From Anodontia alba (taxonomy: Eukaryota > Mollusca > Bivalvia > Lucinida > Lucinidae), in contig OZ024823.1 in NCBI GenBank assembly GCA_964016985.1, forward strand, positions 62,144,514 to 62,208,513: a stretch of 64,000 nucleotides of DNA, given 5' to 3'. Both the position numbers and the translations under genes were made by a program. Positions within the stretch are counted from its first letter, which is position 1; every line of letters starts with the position of its first letter. Positions 44,152 to 54,159 of the stretch are shown here, piece after piece. The notes beneath the pieces are model-generated. The model was not told where the DNA came from and made no database searches. It saw nothing but the letters and a program-made list of their open reading frames with translations.

Positions 44152-44362
44152 TTAATGCTTAGCATGCTGGGTACAATTTTCAGCAGACGGCACTTTGTAA
44201 TATTTTAATTTTTCCCAGGGGAAAAAAACAACTTCGAGATGTCATGCAAATTGCCTCCTAAGGAGACAATTTGCATGAAATCCCAGAGCCTACTATTGAG
44301 AAGAATAAAAAAAAACCTATCATCATTTTGTCGTCTACTAAATTTGTCCTAGAACGGTTAAG
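44152..44362. repeat. H2 hairpin element
   Basis: TTAATGCTTAGCATGCTGGG and TTTCAGCAGACGGCACTTTG form the left arm. The centre is CATGCAAATTGCCTCCTAAG and GAGACAATTTGCATGAAATC, a near-perfect palindrome. The right arm includes TTTGTCGTCTACTAAATTTG. Confidence 0.75.
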
Positions 44363-45206
44363 GTTAAAGCAATTTGGATAGCACTTCTACTATCCCAACA
44401 TACAAGATTTGCATCTGTACAGATTTTGGCACGCTCTGTCTGGTATCATGATCACTTCAGTGGGAAACAGAGGGCCAGCTGTTTTGCTTTATGTTGGTTT
44501 GTTACTTTTGTACTATCTGTTATGTTTTGTTTTGAAGTGATTGTGACACATCGTGGACACTTCCTTATTTTGATTGCGGCATAAAAATGTAAGCTAAATG
44601 AAAAATTTACTATAGACATTATAATCGCAGCACAAATGAGTCTGCCTTCTTCTCGTATCTTGAGCATTTTGATTTTCTTAGCATGTTATTATTCTGTCAA
44701 CTATTCTGGTAGATGTATTGATAAAACCCACTTATGCAGTAAAAGAAGAACTGTGGATTGATTACATTTCCATTAAATACTGTATTATTTAAACGATTTC
44801 AGAAATAAGTTAGTAATTTTATAAACACAAAGCATTATGCATAAGTGAGCCTCGTCATTCAAAAAAGAAGTTACTCGAAATAGGCCACAACCATCGAACA
44901 ACTCAAGGCAGCAAAAGAAGAAACAAGGAATGTAGACATGTGATGACAAAAGAAAAACATATCATGGATTGAACACAGAAAACCCGCAACAGAATGGTAT
45001 GTAGTATGGCTTAATGGCTTAAATCTGGTTAACCTACACACATTCTCAGTCTTGATATTCTGATGCAATTCCAAATTACAAGTTCGTGTTTAGTGTTTAT
45101 TATGCATGGGTCCAGCCTAACATATCTACGAATCGTGACAGTAAAACACGTATATTACGCAAAAACACCTATGTAAAATGTATACTTCTAAGTCATACCT
45201 CTAGAT
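44363..45206. other. No recognised gene
   Basis: AT-rich sequence with open frames shorter than 72 codons and no recognisable motif. Confidence 0.45.
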
Positions 45207-45352
45207 AAAGTTTCTGGCGAAAGAATATGCACAATACTGGTTAACCGCTTAGAGGACTAAGCCTGCCCAGTGAACGTGTGGTTAGGTAAACTGACCGCGC
45301 TCGACATGACCCCATTGGGTTGACTGGGCCGTAAAACCTCAACACAAACAAA
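45207..45352 (+). mobile_element. 5'-truncated SINE, same family as 17268
   Basis: From AGTTTCTGGCGAAAGAATAT to AACCTCAACACAAACAAAAC it matches the 3' body of the SINE at 17268-17571 closely. It has an added ACTGGGC before CGTAAAACC. The tRNA head and 5' body are missing, as expected after truncated reverse transcription. Confidence 0.85.
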
Positions 45353-45826
45353 ACCTCTAGATAAGGCATTTTTTCAACCTAAAATATTGATATGGCTCTT
45401 GTAAAGTCATACAATACATATGCTGTAGGTAGTCATTAGATGGGCTTTGCAAATCTAACCACACTTCATATCTATCTATTAGTCATCGCATTTTCACCTT
45501 ATAATATGAAAAATGAAAAGGGTTTGTTAATTCATCACAGATTTTGGCAGCGAAAACGTTGCTAGAAATAACAACAGCATCAGAAATGTGCTTTAAACTG
45601 CAACGTTAGGAAGATCTGACTAATAATGTAAACCCTTAATACCCTTGTGTTCACTATACATTATGACCAGTGCCAATTGTTTTTTTTTTTTTTTTTTTTT
45701 TTTTGTTTGTCTGTGTATAACTGCTCAGCGTTTAATGTTTCGAATGTATTTTAGAAAGGTATTATTTAGAAACAAAAAAAAACAAAAAACAAAGGGAATA
45801 AAGGAAACAGCAGACTCGGCATTATT

Positions 45827-46205
45827 TAGCCCGTCCTGTGTAGTATTAGGTATCGCCCGTTCCTGTGTCGTATTAGGTTTAGCTCGTTCCTGTGTAGTAT
45901 TAGGTTAAGCCCGTTCCTGTGTAGTATTAGGTTTAGCCCGTTTCTGTGTAGTATTAGGTTTAGCCCGTTCATGTGTAGTAATAGGTTTAGCCTGTTCCTG
46001 TGTCGTATTAGGTTTAGCCCGTTCCTGTGTAATATTAGGTTTAGCCCATTCCTGTGCCGTATTAGGTTTAGCTCGTTCCTGTGTAGTATTAGGTTTAGCC
46101 CGTTCCTGTATAGTGTTAAGTTTAGCCCGTTCCTGTGTAGTATTAGGTTTAGCCCGTTCCTGTGTAGTATTAGGTTTAGCCCGTTCCTGTGTAGTAATAG
46201 GTTTG
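45827..46205. repeat. 27-bp minisatellite, about 14 units, open on both strands
   Basis: Unit TAGCCCGTTCCTGTGTAGTA plus TTAGGTT. Because the period is 27 and no indels occurred, the minus strand reads a 130-codon frame with the nonapeptide LNLILHRNG repeated 14 times, and the plus strand reads CSIRFSPFL-type repeats. There is no start context, signal peptide or flanking exon to support a protein, so it is called as a repeat. Confidence 0.92.
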
Positions 46206-46940
46206 GCGACGCTGCCACTCGCCCTCTAGCCTTGAGTACTCGGTTTTCCGTGCAACCGAAATGAGAACAATGTTCCCAAAGGACACTATATCAAGCTACC
46301 ATACATATAAAGGGAGAAAAAAAAAATAGAAAAAAGATTTAAGCATATACTTCTGAAAAGACCCCATCCCACACGATGTAACAGCATTTTCCAGTTTTTT
46401 TTTTGACCGGAAGTAAAGATGCATTTGTCTATGTTTATGCTGTATTACCCAGAGAACAGTTAGGAATATTAGACTACTTATTTTCTACAGCATTTTGAGC
46501 TGATGTCGTACATTTACGAACGAAACGGATTTCCCACAGACGCGCGAGCAATTTAATATGCGCAAGACAACGTTGCATTTCTGCTATCCAAATAATCGTT
46601 AAGAAAAGTTTTTCGTTGCAAATCTGAATACCTGATGCAATAAAATGCTAAAATGGTTTCCTTTATCTTATAATCGCTTTAACAATATCATGCTAAATCT
46701 TGCGTATCATTTATAATTTCACAATTCACGACGTCACCACTGACGTTAGTGGAAAATTGCTTCTTAAAAAATATGTTGGATTTCAGACATTTTAGAAAAT
46801 CGGATAAATTAGCAGAGAAAAGGTTTTTTTTCTGCCTTATTCATTTTGCTTCCAAACAGTATCAGTTTATCTAGAATTTAAAGGCTATAACATGACATAA
46901 TAAATTAACCGTTCAACTCTGCATGCCAACATAGATAGGT
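46206..46940. other. No recognised gene
   Basis: TGACGTTAG and GACGTCACC occur together near 46729-46750 (CRE-like half sites), but no exon lies nearby. Confidence 0.4.
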
Positions 46941-46941
46941 T

Positions 46942-47003
46942 TGCAAACAGTGCAGATGCAGATTACGAGCCGTCTCATCAGGATACACACTGTTTGCCAT
47001 TCT
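46942..47003. repeat. H3 palindromic repeat, shortened
   Basis: GCAAACAGTGCAGATGCAGA and GTCTCATCAGGATACACACT with GTTTGCC; the centre is shortened on the left side. Confidence 0.6.
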
Positions 47004-47234
47004 GTTATTGAATTTGGACTGAAATCCCTACTTGTAACATAGGATATAGTTAGAAATAGAAGACTCCATTACAGAAACTCAGGGGTGAAAGGGCCCAAAC
47101 ATATCAATACATTGAATATAATAATGGTACGTAGCAGTATATTGAATATATAGACGAAGTTATGAAATGCTTATTCCGCTAGGGAATGGCAAAGACATTA
47201 GCAAGACAGGTTTTAAGAAACGACAAGGCAAGAC

Positions 47235-47460
47235 TGGTGCAATTGACATTTTCTGGTCCTTCGGGATCACTGAGATCATTTTCATTAATTTGAAGCTAGA
47301 ATATCGGTAAACCATGAGCAAGAAGGTGTAGGCAGTCGTGTACTTTACATTTCAGCTCACGAATAAACGCAATAAAACCGATTCTGCTATTTTTTTTTAT
47401 TTGATGTGTCCTGATGTATACGTATTGCTTCAAAGGATCCCTTCTTTCAGATTCTATTGA
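47235..47460 (+). repeat. Diverged relative of the 39.6-kb duplicated unit
   Basis: GAAGCTAGAATATCGGTAAA, CCATGAGCAAGAAG and ACGAATAAACGCAATAAAAC follow the same order as GAAACTAGAATATCACTCAA, CCATGAACTAGGAG and GAACAGACTCAATAAACC at 39690-39780. Confidence 0.55.
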
Positions 47461-47483
47461 CTGAATCTGCTTCTGAAAAAGAT

Positions 47484-47484
47484 T

Positions 47485-47511
<27 letters not shown>
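47484..47511. repeat. Poly-A tract
   Basis: About 28 A in a row. Confidence 0.9.
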
Positions 47512-47515
<4 letters not shown>

Positions 47516-47529
47516 ATACCTACCAGCGC

Positions 47530-48140
47530 TTTAAGCGTTTTTCTATTTTCGCATGCAATGTATGAGATTAATAATCTCAAAGACCAATATATTTACAGAA
47601 AAACGCAATGTTGATAGACTGTATCTGATATAGAAGATGCATTTTGATGTAAATTTGATCAAAATCAAATAAAGCCTAAGCAAGTTAATGACGTTTAGTT
47701 ATGTCAAAATTATTCTCAATGGTGCCACCATTTTGAATATATAATGAGATTCTTAAAATTTTAAAATATGTAATAAAATCTATCTGCCAGAAAGCAGTGC
47801 GGTTTTCAAGTAAAATCAATAAATATATGGAGAAGAAGCTATATAAAAAATGCCAATACATTGTTATTTATTTACATTTTTGCATATTTAATTAAGGATT
47901 TATGACGCCATTAATTCTCATCAGATATTCGAAATGGCAGCGCCCATAAAGGCACTTTCGAAATCTTCAAAACTTTCCTATTTTTTGCTTATTTTGATTG
48001 AATTTGCATCAAATTGAATGATTTGATAAGGTCTATCTTTTCGGGTACAATCTCTGTCAATGTTACCTTACCCTTTAAAACATCAGCACTATATCGACGC
48101 CTAGCGGCATGTACATAAGCACTTGCAACGTTACTTTCGA
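47530..48140. other. AT-rich, no recognised gene
   Basis: No coding frame, tRNA or family repeat was seen. Confidence 0.45.
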
Positions 48141-48143
48141 GTG

Positions 48144-48484
48144 CATGGGTATGCCTAATGGCTAGTCAGCTAACAGTTTATACAGAAACAAGTGAAATCT
48201 CTTAACCCTTGTCCTGCTGAATAAATTAAGATGCCACGCCCACTTCTAATTTCCAGCCAATCAGATTACTTGATCCGGGTTTTTGATAGAAATTCACATA
48301 TTTATTGACAAACAGCGCAGATCCAGATCAGAAGCCAACTGATCCGGATCTATACTGTTTGCAGAGGCGGGGCATATCCGGGTTCAGCAGGACAAGGGTT
48401 AATATTGGGAGGCAGTAAGAATATTAAGAGACTACACTTGTTTCTTTATAAACTGTTAGCTGACTAGTCATTAGGCATACTAAT
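48144..48484. repeat. Hairpin element (MITE-like) with H3 core
   Basis: Inverted arms: GTATGCCTAATGGCTAGTCA plus GCTAACAGTTTATA on the left, TATAAACTGTTAGCTGACTA plus GTCATTAGGCATAC on the right. Inside these, CTTAACCCTTGTCCTGCTGA faces TCAGCAGGACAAGGGTTAAT. The centre holds an H3 palindrome (ACAAACAGCGCAGATCCAGA and CCGGATCTATACTGTTTGCA). Confidence 0.8.
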
Positions 48485-48720
48485 CAACTGTTAGCTGACT
48501 AGCCATTAGGCATACTAGTCAACTGTTAGCTGACTAGCCTTAGGCATACTAGTCAACCGTTAGCTGACTAGCCATTAAGCATACTAATCAACTGTTAGCT
48601 GACTAGCCATTAGGCATACTAATCAACTGTTAGCTGACTAGCCATTAGGCATAATAGTCAACTGTTAGCTGACTAGCCATTAGGCATACTAGTAAACTGT
48701 TAGCTGACTAGCCATTAGAA
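48451..48720 (+). repeat. 35-bp minisatellite, 8 units, derived from the element end
   Basis: Units of AACTGTTAGCTGACTAGCCA plus TTAGGCATACTAGTC start near 48451, 48486, 48521, 48555, 48590, 48625, 48660 and 48695. The first unit is the right terminal arm of the preceding hairpin element. The array stops in a poly-A/AAC tract near 48724. Confidence 0.92.
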
Positions 48721-48827
48721 ATACAAAAAAAAAAAAAAAACAACAACAAAAAAACAAAGGTCCTGGTCAGACTGCGCAGTGTGATCAGTATTTTTTGTTC
48801 GCAGATAATTATAGATACAATTGTGAC

Positions 48828-49025
48828 TCAAGGGGACTTGATACACTTGATAGATTTTCCGTCATTTTTATCAAGGGAGACAACTTTTTTTACTTCCTGT
48901 TTCTGCAAATTATGCCCTGTCTGAAAAGGGCTGAGTTGGGAGCAGAATCGTTTCTTTTATAGTACACATCTTTTCAGGACAGCGGCAAAAATAATGTTAC
49001 CTCCGTTGAAAGTGTTTTCACTATC
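48828..49025. repeat. H5 repeat
   Basis: CAAGGGGACTTGATACACTT, ATCAAGGGAGACAACTTTTT and ACTTCCTGTTTCTGCAAATT, ending ACCTCCGTTGAAAGTGTTTT. The two ends are inverted versions of each other (CACTT...GGGAGAC versus CCTCC...AAAGTGT). Confidence 0.65.
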
Positions 49026-49029
49026 TGGT

Positions 49030-49240
49030 TTAACGTTTACCACTCTCTGGGCTAATTCAGCAAACAACAACAATGGTATTTAACTTGTTTTTCCCAGAAA
49101 ACAGAATTCGACATTTCATGCAAATTGTCTCCATTGGAGACAATTTGCATGAAATGTCAAATACTGTTGTCTGGGAAAAATAAGAAAACATTTTAGTATG
49201 TCGTCTGCCAAAACTTTTACCTAGAGTGCTAAGCATTAAG
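49030..49240. repeat. H2 hairpin element, best-preserved copy
   Basis: The centre CATTTCATGCAAATTGTCTC, CATTG and GAGACAATTTGCATGAAATG is a perfect stem with a short loop. The outer arms TTTTTCCCAGAAAACAG and CTGTTGTCTGGGAAAAATAAG extend it, followed by GTATGTCGTCTGCC and GAGTGCTAAGCATTAA. Confidence 0.8.
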
Positions 49241-49782
49241 TGCTCACCAGATTGCTGAGCTGAACTGTACCTTTACTATTCGTTTATGCATCGAACTCAT
49301 CTGCCTGTCTCCTCGCCTGGATGATTTATTGTTTGCTAGTGAAATATCAACGTCGTCTTGGGTAATATCTTACATTTAGTGATGAAACATATGCCTTTTG
49401 AGAGTGCTTTATCAGAAGACAAAACAATTAAGAAGCGTGACAGGCTTGTATCAGTGTCGTTTTCCTAGTTGTGATAATCGTATAATAAGGCACGCGTTTC
49501 TTCACATTCCTGGTATTTTATACTGCTATTGGACATATTCTAACGTTTGGTTAGACACTAACTGTATCTGGATATAAAATAATGCAGTTGCTTTCTCTTC
49601 GTATGTGTTACTTTGTTCGGACTATTTTGCATGGACGCAAAGTCTGGAATATCCAAATTGTAACTTATAACTGAGTGAAGGTTTGTCTAAGCTTGTATGA
49701 TTAAAATTAAAATTCTATTGAAACCTATTTCAAAAGCTGTTTGGAAGAATTGTATCTAGAACAGAAAATGCATTTCGCACTT
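49241..49782. other. No recognised gene
   Basis: No coding frame or family repeat was seen. Confidence 0.45.
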
Positions 49783-49938
49783 AACACTAAGCACTCTAGG
49801 TAAATATTTCAGCAGACGTCCTTTGAAAATAGGCTTTCACACTTCATACTAATTTGCATGAAATTTCAAAGCCTTTTTGTCTGGGAAAAATAAGATTTTT
49901 TTTATCACTTTGTCGTCTGATGAATTAGCCCAGAGGTA
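49783..49938. repeat. H2 hairpin element, internally deleted
   Basis: TTAACACTAAGCACTCTAGG and TTTCAGCAGACGTCCTTTGA lead directly to ATTTGCATGAAATTTCAAAG and GTCTGGGAAAAATAAG. Most of the left arm is lost. Confidence 0.6.
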
Positions 49939-50264
49939 AAGGTGAATACTAGGATATCTACCGTATATATGGTTAATACGTCGAGTCAATATTTTGTTAA
50001 TTTATTTATTTTTACAAAGAATATCAATACTCACGTACGATAATATATAGATGCATTTCATGATTTGTTTTGTCGCGGTTTTTTTCTTTCTCGCGGACAT
50101 TTCTTCTTAAATAAATTCTTATATAAAACCTTTTGACGACATGGGTGTATTCTTCATATTGTACATGCAGTTGCAAACTCAGTTACCATAAATGATTTAA
50201 CTTTATTATAAGCACTTAGAGAATTTTCTGTTTTAAATTCCATTTATCAAATCATACCTTAATA

Positions 50265-50690
50265 TTGGAACAGGAGAGCGGATAAATTCAGCAGAGTTTC
50301 AACAATTTTGTACAAGGGAGACGAATTTTATAACTTCCTGGGCCAAGTTGTTCAAAACTAACGATGTCGTTAGTTAACGTTGATCATTAAATATGGCATA
50401 TACGCTAGTATTTTTGCTGAGAAAATGTAAGTAGCTTTTGTATTTGCAAAAGCTACTTACATTTTTCAGCAAAAATACCTGCGAATTAGATATTGTACAT
50501 ACTAGAACAGTTAACATTTTGACCAATAACGAGCTCGTTAAGCTAACGATGCTTTGAACAACTGGGCCCTGATTTCTTTCCTGCACACATATCCCCTTCT
50601 GTAAATGAGTCTGCTGTAAAAGGAAATACTTTGCTCCTGTAGAGAGTTGCATCCCATTCCCTTTAAGAAAGCGTGAGCATATTTTTACAT
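50265..50690. repeat. H5 repeat split by a MITE
   Basis: ACAAGGGAGACGAATTTTAT and AACTTCCTG precede the insertion at 50340. ATTTCTTTCCTGCACACATA, GTAAAAGGAAATACTTTGCT and CCCATTCCCTTTAAGAAAG follow it, continuing the H5 order. Confidence 0.6.
50340..50569. mobile_element. MITE with GGGCC termini
   Basis: Terminal inverted repeats GGGCCAAGTTGTTCAAAACT (left) and, read inward from the right, GGGCCCAGTTGTTCAAAGCA. The inner palindrome has arms GTATTTTTGCTGAGAAAATG plus TAAGTAGCTTTTG against CAAAAGCTACTTA plus CATTTTTCAGCAAAAATAC. It sits inside an H5 copy. No clear target duplication was seen. Confidence 0.75.
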
Positions 50691-50864
50691 AGGAATGTTA
50701 CATGTCTTTTGACCTTGCTTTGTACTTAAGATCTAACATTTCTTACTTCTACGGTCGATGCCTTAGGGAGACTGTGGGTTAGGACTGTTGGCTTTCGTGT
50801 GTTATCTCACTTAGGCTTCTAGAAGGTTGTTACATGATGCACAACGCACTAACAGGGCCCTTAT

Positions 50865-51045
50865 GCACTTTGCGGACAACGCAGACCCTGATCAGCCTGC
50901 GCATTCGCGCAAGATGATCAAGGCCTTCGTTGCCCGCTTACAGAATCAATGGATAATGTAGTATATGAAGACGAACTAATAATGCTCAGAGCAGACTGCA
51001 CGGATGCACATGCTGATCTGAACGTTTGCTGTTCGCATATGACAC
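50865..51045. repeat. H6 palindromic repeat
   Basis: TGCGGACAACGCAGACCCTG, ATCAGCCTGCGCATTCGCGC and AAGGCCTTCGTTGCCCGCTT, then GCAGACTGCACGGATGCACA. Confidence 0.55.
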
Positions 51046-51387
51046 AAGGGTCGTTTCCCACGTAGTACATCAATTAAACTATTATTTTAGCCTTGTGCAG
51101 ACAGATGTAGCGGGTTTGTTTGTGTGTCGGTTGTTAAACTGTGCCGTTTTCTTTGGATATTGTTATTCCTCTTTTTTCTTTCTTTCGGTGCCTCAGGAAG
51201 GCTGCACTTCGTGATTATGGCATTTCCTGGGTAACTGCAGTTATATTTTTCTATAAGAGACGACATATGAGTGACTTGTTTGTTTTTATAAGTATTGAAT
51301 AGCAGTCAAATCGCATTTTACTAGACTTTCCAAACAAGAAAAACAACATTTCGAATATATATTGGGAACAGAAATCATTTTTTTAAC

Positions 51388-51574
51388 TCTCTTGGCTAAT
51401 TCAGCATACGACAAATTGATGATATTTTTCTTATTTTTCCTAGAAAACAGAATCCAACATTTCATGCAAAGGGACAATGTGCATGAAATGTCAAAACCTG
51501 TTTTCTGGGATAAATAAGAAAAATATTTCAATATGTCGTCTGCTGAAAATTGTACCTAGAGTACTAACAGTTAA
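51388..51574. repeat. H2 hairpin element
   Basis: TTCAGCATACGACAAATTGA, TTTTCCTAGAAAACAGAATC and ATTTCATGCAAAGGGACAAT are mirrored by GTGCATGAAATGTCAAAACC, TTTTCTGGGATAAATAAG and ATATGTCGTCTGCTGAAAAT. The end is GTACTAACAGTTAA. Confidence 0.75.
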
Positions 51575-51894
51575 TACTCATAGTTATATACTACAGCAAA
51601 TGATGTAAACACAAATAATGTGGTTATGTTAATGGCGAAGTAAATTGGACATCGGAAATTTATATGGACAATAGGTTACATTATTCAGTGTTAAATCTTT
51701 ATTCAACGTTTAGTGCTAAAGCATCTCCGTCATCCACATACATGTAAGTAAGCACATTCGGCAGAGATTAACCTTTGGTTTATGTTCAGTTTTACAAAAT
51801 GTACCTTTAATAACTGACTTATGCAGAAATATTTTATAAAAATAAAGTCAGTTAATGGAAGGATAAAGTGATTCGTTCGAAGGCGTTTGTTACA

Positions 51895-52088
51895 ATGGGC
51901 TGTTGTCAGAGTAAAGGAACTGAAAAAGTGAATGCCTGTGATAATTTTGTGGATCTAAACGACGTGAAAGACATTCCAGAGGTAGATCCTAGGATTCCAC
52001 TGAATATTAGACAAGTATTTAAGCTGAAACAGTCTTGGAAAGGAATTAAAAGGAAAACGTCGGAAGCTGGGGTAGAAATGTTTGTCAG
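51895..52088 (+). CDS. First coding exon of a globin-X-like membrane globin (copy B)
   Basis: An in-frame ATG nine codons upstream (51868) exists, but the ATG at 51895 gives MGCCQSKGTE, matching the acylated start of copy A, so it was chosen. Gly2, Cys3 and Cys4 predict myristoylation and one or two palmitates. The sequence continues FVDLNDVKDIPEVDPRIPLN and then VFKLKQSWKGIKRKTSEAGV, EMFVR, identical to copy A over the last 31 residues. The donor is AG|GTAAGT, phase 2 in Arg, the B12.2 position. The later exons with the haem-ligand histidines are not found up to 64000. An H1 hairpin element begins 33 bp into the intron. It could be a separate paralogue or an alternative first exon. Confidence 0.87.
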
Positions 52089-52121
52089 GTAAGTCCACTC
52101 TGTCAGTTGTTAAAGGTAAAT

Positions 52122-52401
52122 CATCACGAAAACATGCCTATATAATATTGACCCCCTTAAACCCCACTTTTATATAGTAAAACTGGGGTTTACAGGGGTA
52201 TACATTATTTTTGTTATTTCTGCAAAAAACATAGATTTTGGGTACTCGTTAGAACCGCCTCGACGAGGCGGTTCTAATGAGTACCCACAATCTATGTTTT
52301 GAGCAGAAATATGAAAAATATCAGAATTTTTTATGTGAAAAATTGCCATTTTTTGGTGGTAAAATTTTCAGTGTATTTGAATAGGCGTGTTTTCGTAATG
52401 C
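52122..52401. repeat. H1 hairpin element, copy 4, in the globin B first intron
   Basis: CATCACGAAAACATGCCTAT at the left end and GAATAGGCGTGTTTTCGTAA at the right. The core AGAACCGCCTCGACGAGGCG plus GTTCTAATG is a near-perfect palindrome. It is inverted relative to copies 1 and 3: the TATAGTAAAACTGGGGTTTA segment is on the left. Confidence 0.78.
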
Positions 52402-52409
52402 CAATACAT

Positions 52410-53200
52410 GTAGCATCTATTAACTGTTCTCAATTTCACTTAGTCTGTGTACATATTTGATGAGCATGCTTCTCCTTAACTGCGAATCCGCGAAACAATG
52501 TAAATGGAAACGCAAGTGGAAACGCCAAAAATTGACATAGCTTAATCTTTGGATTAAAACTCTACCAAAACAGCTAGTAGGAAAAATAAAACTTCAGCAA
52601 AAACATTACGAAATACATAATCTGTACTCAAATCGAATGAAATAGAATTCATTCCGTATAATAATACAAATAGAAACAAGAAGAATTCCAACTTTGAATT
52701 GTAAAATTCCTTGAGACAAACGACGAAAAGAAACAAATACAACAATAATGAAGCAATAAATAAATAAATGAAACTAGTCCATCTTTAGAAACTGATGATT
52801 ACAGAGACCAAATGCCAAACTAAGGCAAAACGCAAATTAAACTTGCATTGGACATAAAGGTTGACAGAGGAAATACATAAGATTAGAATACGCGCAACAG
52901 GGTACACTGTATAATTTGAAATGCAGAACTAGGCACAACATTAAAAGTCGTGCATTTTCGAATACTAGGGATGAGAGAGAAGATAAACCTAAAGGCGTAT
53001 ATTTTAAGACAACAGCGCCCAGACATCAAATATAAGCCTAAACACCATTTATTATTTGTGGTGATGAAGAAAGGAAAACACAGAAGGTTTACAAGTTTAG
53101 CAATTGGGAATGACAAGAAAAGAGGATACAAAAGCGAAAATGCGGTTAAGTTTAGAGATTAGGAATTGCAGTAAACGATTATACGAGTCGCAGCGTCAGA
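52410..53200. other. No recognised exon or repeat
   Basis: Presumed intron. A 70-codon Lys-rich frame at 52950 and an 82-codon minus frame overlap it, and neither has a recognisable motif. Confidence 0.4.
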
Positions 53201-53204
53201 AACT

Positions 53205-53400
53205 GAACCTTTGGACATGAGCGCCCAGCGAATTTCAAATCAGCCTGCTCATTTGGCCAGTCTGATCAGAATCTTCACTGAACACATTTTGAATAACAAG
53301 AATACACATATTCTTCATGCGGACAACGAAGACTGATCAGACAACGCGGAAGCGCAGGCTGATCTGATTCTTCGTTGTACGCACATGTCAAAAGATACGT
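53205..53400. repeat. H6 palindromic repeat
   Basis: GGACATGAGCGCCCAGCGAA and TGCGGACAACGAAGACTGAT, GCGGAAGCGCAGGCTGATCT, TTCTTCGTTGTACGCACATG. The last two are inverted partners of the second. Confidence 0.6.
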
Positions 53401-53562
53401 TTTCTCACTTTACGGCTTACTTTACTGACATCTAAGCAGTTTCAGACATTATCTTTGGGACAGCAGAGAACGAGGTAGCACCTGAAGACAGCATTAAAAT
53501 TTTGGGTGTTAGGAATAAAGAGAATGAGACAATAATTGAAAAGGTGTACATTTCCAAAAATA

Positions 53563-53897
53563 CAGTCGAACCTCGTTATCTCGAACTCGCTTATTTCGAA
53601 TTACCGCTTATCTCGAAGAGAAAATCTGGTACCTGTTTTAACATGAAACTATGACAACAGGTAACAAAATAATGTGGAAAAGAGGAGAAATTGCTCCTAA
53701 GGAGCAATTTCTCCTCTTTTCCACATTATTTAATATATATATTTCTAACTTCAGAATTCAAATTACATATTCATTTGTTAAATGTGGTTGTTCAATTTAT
53801 TGTTTTCCTCACTTTCTCAACTCTGATATGTCGAGGTACGGATATCTCGAAGTGTTTCAGTGAGTCCCTTAGAATTCGAGATAACGGGAGTCGACTG
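53563..53897. mobile_element. pogo/Tigger-like MITE
   Basis: The ends CAGTCGAACCTCGTTATCTC (left) and, inward from the right, CAGTCGACTCCCGTTATCTC are flanked by TA on both sides (53561-53562, 53898-53899). Subterminal repeats of the TATCTCGAA type occur (TTATCTCGAAG, GATATCTCGAAG). This combination is typical of Tc1/mariner-superfamily pogo/Tigger non-autonomous elements. About 335 bp, no transposase. It contains a 63-nt perfect hairpin at 53668-53730. Confidence 0.85.
53668..53730. repeat. Perfect 30-bp-arm hairpin with TAA loop
   Basis: The left arm AATAATGTGGAAAAGAGGAG plus AAATTGCTCC is exactly complementary to GGAGCAATTT plus CTCCTCTTTTCCACATTATT. The loop is three bases. Confidence 0.92.
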
Positions 53898-54159
53898 TAG
53901 TTTTAAAATGAGATACTAAACTAAAATTAAAAGTAAGAAATTCTATATGGCGAGAGAACAAGTTTCCAGCTTAAAACAGGTAACTTTAAGCATTAGATTA
54001 AACAAATTCAAAATGGAGCAGCTTCAGACATTTCAAATAAAAAGGAACCCGATACAAAGTAGCAAATTGTTACACATTTAAATAGTAATGATGGTAGAGA
54101 TGAACACAGCGCATTAAAAGGTATGCATCTATCTATAATCACAACATGAGAAAACATAC

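Noticed and set aside
51868..51894. Upstream in-frame ATG as the start of globin copy B
   Set aside because: It would bury the conserved Met-Gly-Cys start shared with copy A, and the extension has no counterpart there.
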